DNA from: Bryobacterales bacterium
GTDB lineage: Bacteria > Acidobacteriota > Terriglobia > Bryobacterales > Bryobacteraceae
Assembly: GCA_003164075.1 (NCBI GenBank)
Contig: PLRZ01000116.1
Coordinates: 1 to 6,964 of the forward strand
Length of the DNA stretch: 6,964 bases
Reading direction: 5' to 3'
This document shows, piece by piece, positions 5,726 through 6,964 of the stretch. Position numbers and translations under genes: made by a program. Position 1 is the stretch's first letter, and each line of letters starts with the position of its first letter. The notes beneath the pieces are model-generated. The model was not told where the DNA came from and searched no databases. It saw nothing but the letters and a program-made list of their open reading frames with translations.

Positions 5726-6964
5726 TTAGAAACTGCTCCGCCGGCCTCGAATCCGGCCCGAACGCGGAGTAAACCCTTCATAATGACGCATGATGAGCTG
5801 GGCTTCCACTTGGTTGATGGTATCCATGGCCACGCCCACCACAATCAATAGCGATGTTCCGCCGAAGTAAAATGTCACCCCCATCCCGTCCAGCAACCAC
5901 CGCGGGGATACCTTGTCGATCCAGTTTCCGACGAGCGCCAAGTGATTCAACTTGATTCCCGAAATCATGATGTCCGGGATGAGGCACAGAATCGACAGGT
6001 AAATGCCGCCTACCACCGTGATCTTGGTGAGGATGTTGTTCATATAGTCGGCGGTATTGCGGCCGGGCCGGATGCCGGGGATGAAGCCGCCGTACTTGCG
6101 CATGTTGTCGGCCGCTTCGTTGGGGTTGAAAATAATCGAAATATAGAAGAAACAGAAGAAAATAATGCCCGCCACGAAGAGCACATAATACAGCGGCTCG
6201 CCGTGCCGGATGGACATCAGGGTAGTCTCCAGCCAGCGGGTGTTCTTCACCGAGTTCATCTGCAACAGGGTGGTGGGGAAGGCCAGGATCGACGATGCGA
6301 AAATTACCGGAATCACACCGCCGGCATTGACTTTCAGCGGCATGTGCGTGGATTGTCCGCCCATCACGCGGCGGCCCACCACACGCTTGGCGTACTGCAC
6401 CGGAATGCGGCGCTCGCCGCGCTCCACCAGTACGATGAAGGCGACCACCGCGATCATCATGGCGATCAGGATGATCAGCGTGAAGGCGCTCCACTCGTGG
6501 GTGACGAAAGTGTTCTGGTAAACGTTGGCGATGCCGTTGGGCAAGCCCACCACGATGCCCGTAAAAATGATCAGCGACATGCCGTTGCCCACGCCGCGCT
6601 CGCTGATCTGCTCGCCCAGCCACATGATGAACGCCGTGCCGGTAGTCAGCGAAATGATGGTGAGCGTCACGAAACCGAAACCCGGGCTGATGACGATCCC
6701 TTCCTTCATGGACTGAAGACCGCCGGCGATGGTGGCCGATTGCACCACCGACAGACAGATGGTCAGATAGCGGGTCCACTGGGTGATTTTGCGGCGGCCC
6801 AGTTCGCCTTCCTTCTGCAGTTTTTCGAGGGTAGGGACCACCACGGTGAGCAACTGCAGAATGATGGATGCCGTAATATACGGCATGATTCCGAGGGCGA
6901 ACACCGTCAGGCGGCGGATGTTGCCGCCGGCGAACATGTCGAAGAAACTGAAGAGCGATCCCCC
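5726..6964 (-). CDS. secY: Preprotein translocase subunit SecY (5' end outside window)
   Basis: SecY is the pore of the Sec translocon in the cytoplasmic membrane. The frame stays open to the window edge, and residues before the internal Met at 6935-6937 (GGSLFSFFD) still look like SecY, so the gene continues beyond 6964. The 412 residues seen cover membrane segments 2 to 10. Landmarks are FALGIMPYITASIILQLL (TM2), the signature MPLKVNAGGVIPVIFASSI leading into TM7, the cytosolic loop with PGIRPGRNT (its Arg matches E. coli R357, needed for SecA-driven transport), and FGGTSLLIVVGVAMDTINQ (TM10). The missing part should be roughly 50 residues with TM1 and part of the plug. It ends 21 bases before adk, the usual spc order. 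Confidence 0.97.
   Translation of the reverse strand, partial: GGSLFSFFDMFAGGNIRRLTVFALGIMPYITASIILQLLTVVVPTLEKLQKEGELGRRKITQWTRYLTICLSVVQSATIAGGLQSMKEGIVISPGFGFVTLTIISLTTGTAFIMWLGEQISERGVGNGMSLIIFTGIVVGLPNGIANVYQNTFVTHEWSAFTLIILIAMMIAVVAFIVLVERGERRIPVQYAKRVVGRRVMGGQSTHMPLKVNAGGVIPVIFASSILAFPTTLLQMNSVKNTRWLETTLMSIRHGEPLYYVLFVAGIIFFCFFYISIIFNPNEAADNMRKYGGFIPGIRPGRNTADYMNNILTKITVVGGIYLSILCLIPDIMISGIKLNHLALVGNWIDKVSPRWLLDGMGVTFYFGGTSLLIVVGVAMDTINQVEAQLIMRHYEGFTPRSGRIRGRRSSF

Noticed and set aside
5778..6779. 333-codon minus-strand frame inside secY
   Set aside because: Out-of-frame shadow of secY, rich in His/Arg, without membrane segments or motifs.

Overview
The window is the distal part of the conserved bacterial spc/alpha ribosomal-protein gene cluster, followed by a short accessory flank. 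All recognised genes lie on the minus strand, so the cluster is transcribed from high to low coordinates: secY (5' end outside the window), adk, map, infA, rpmJ, rpsM, rpsK, rpsD, rpoA and rplQ. An intrinsic terminator starts 14 bases after the rplQ stop. The organism is probably an acidobacterium of the Solibacter/Bryobacter type. The main reason is a C-terminal fragment of the repeated extracellular domain family TIGR03437, which is strongly expanded in that lineage. Gene order, GC-rich coding DNA and several GTG/TTG starts fit but do not prove this.

Layout from right to left: secY codes for the membrane pore of the Sec translocon. adk (adenylate kinase) follows after 21 bases. map (methionine aminopeptidase) overlaps adk by 4 bases, and infA (IF1) overlaps map by 22 bases from a GTG start or by 4 bases from an alternative GTG. 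A 99-base gap between infA and rpmJ is almost filled by an 83-base palindromic repeat built of 10-base units. Then come rpmJ (37 codons), rpsM, rpsK, a 110-base gap, rpsD (TTG start), a 72-base gap with a small hairpin, rpoA and rplQ. Bases 1-642, beyond the terminator, hold a decayed TIGR03437 fragment and a 70-base near-perfect palindrome, with no intact gene.

The genes together supply four 30S/50S proteins beside L17 (L36, S13, S11, S4), an initiation factor, the RNA polymerase alpha subunit, the translocon pore, N-terminal Met removal and adenylate balance. In other bacteria S4 is the known autoregulator of the alpha operon.

I see no undescribed multi-gene system. The points worth a second look are the two palindromic repeats (one inside an essential operon), an IF1 that departs from the usual consensus, the TIGR03437 remnant, extended tails on S11, L17 and alpha, and the structured intergenic gaps around rpsD.
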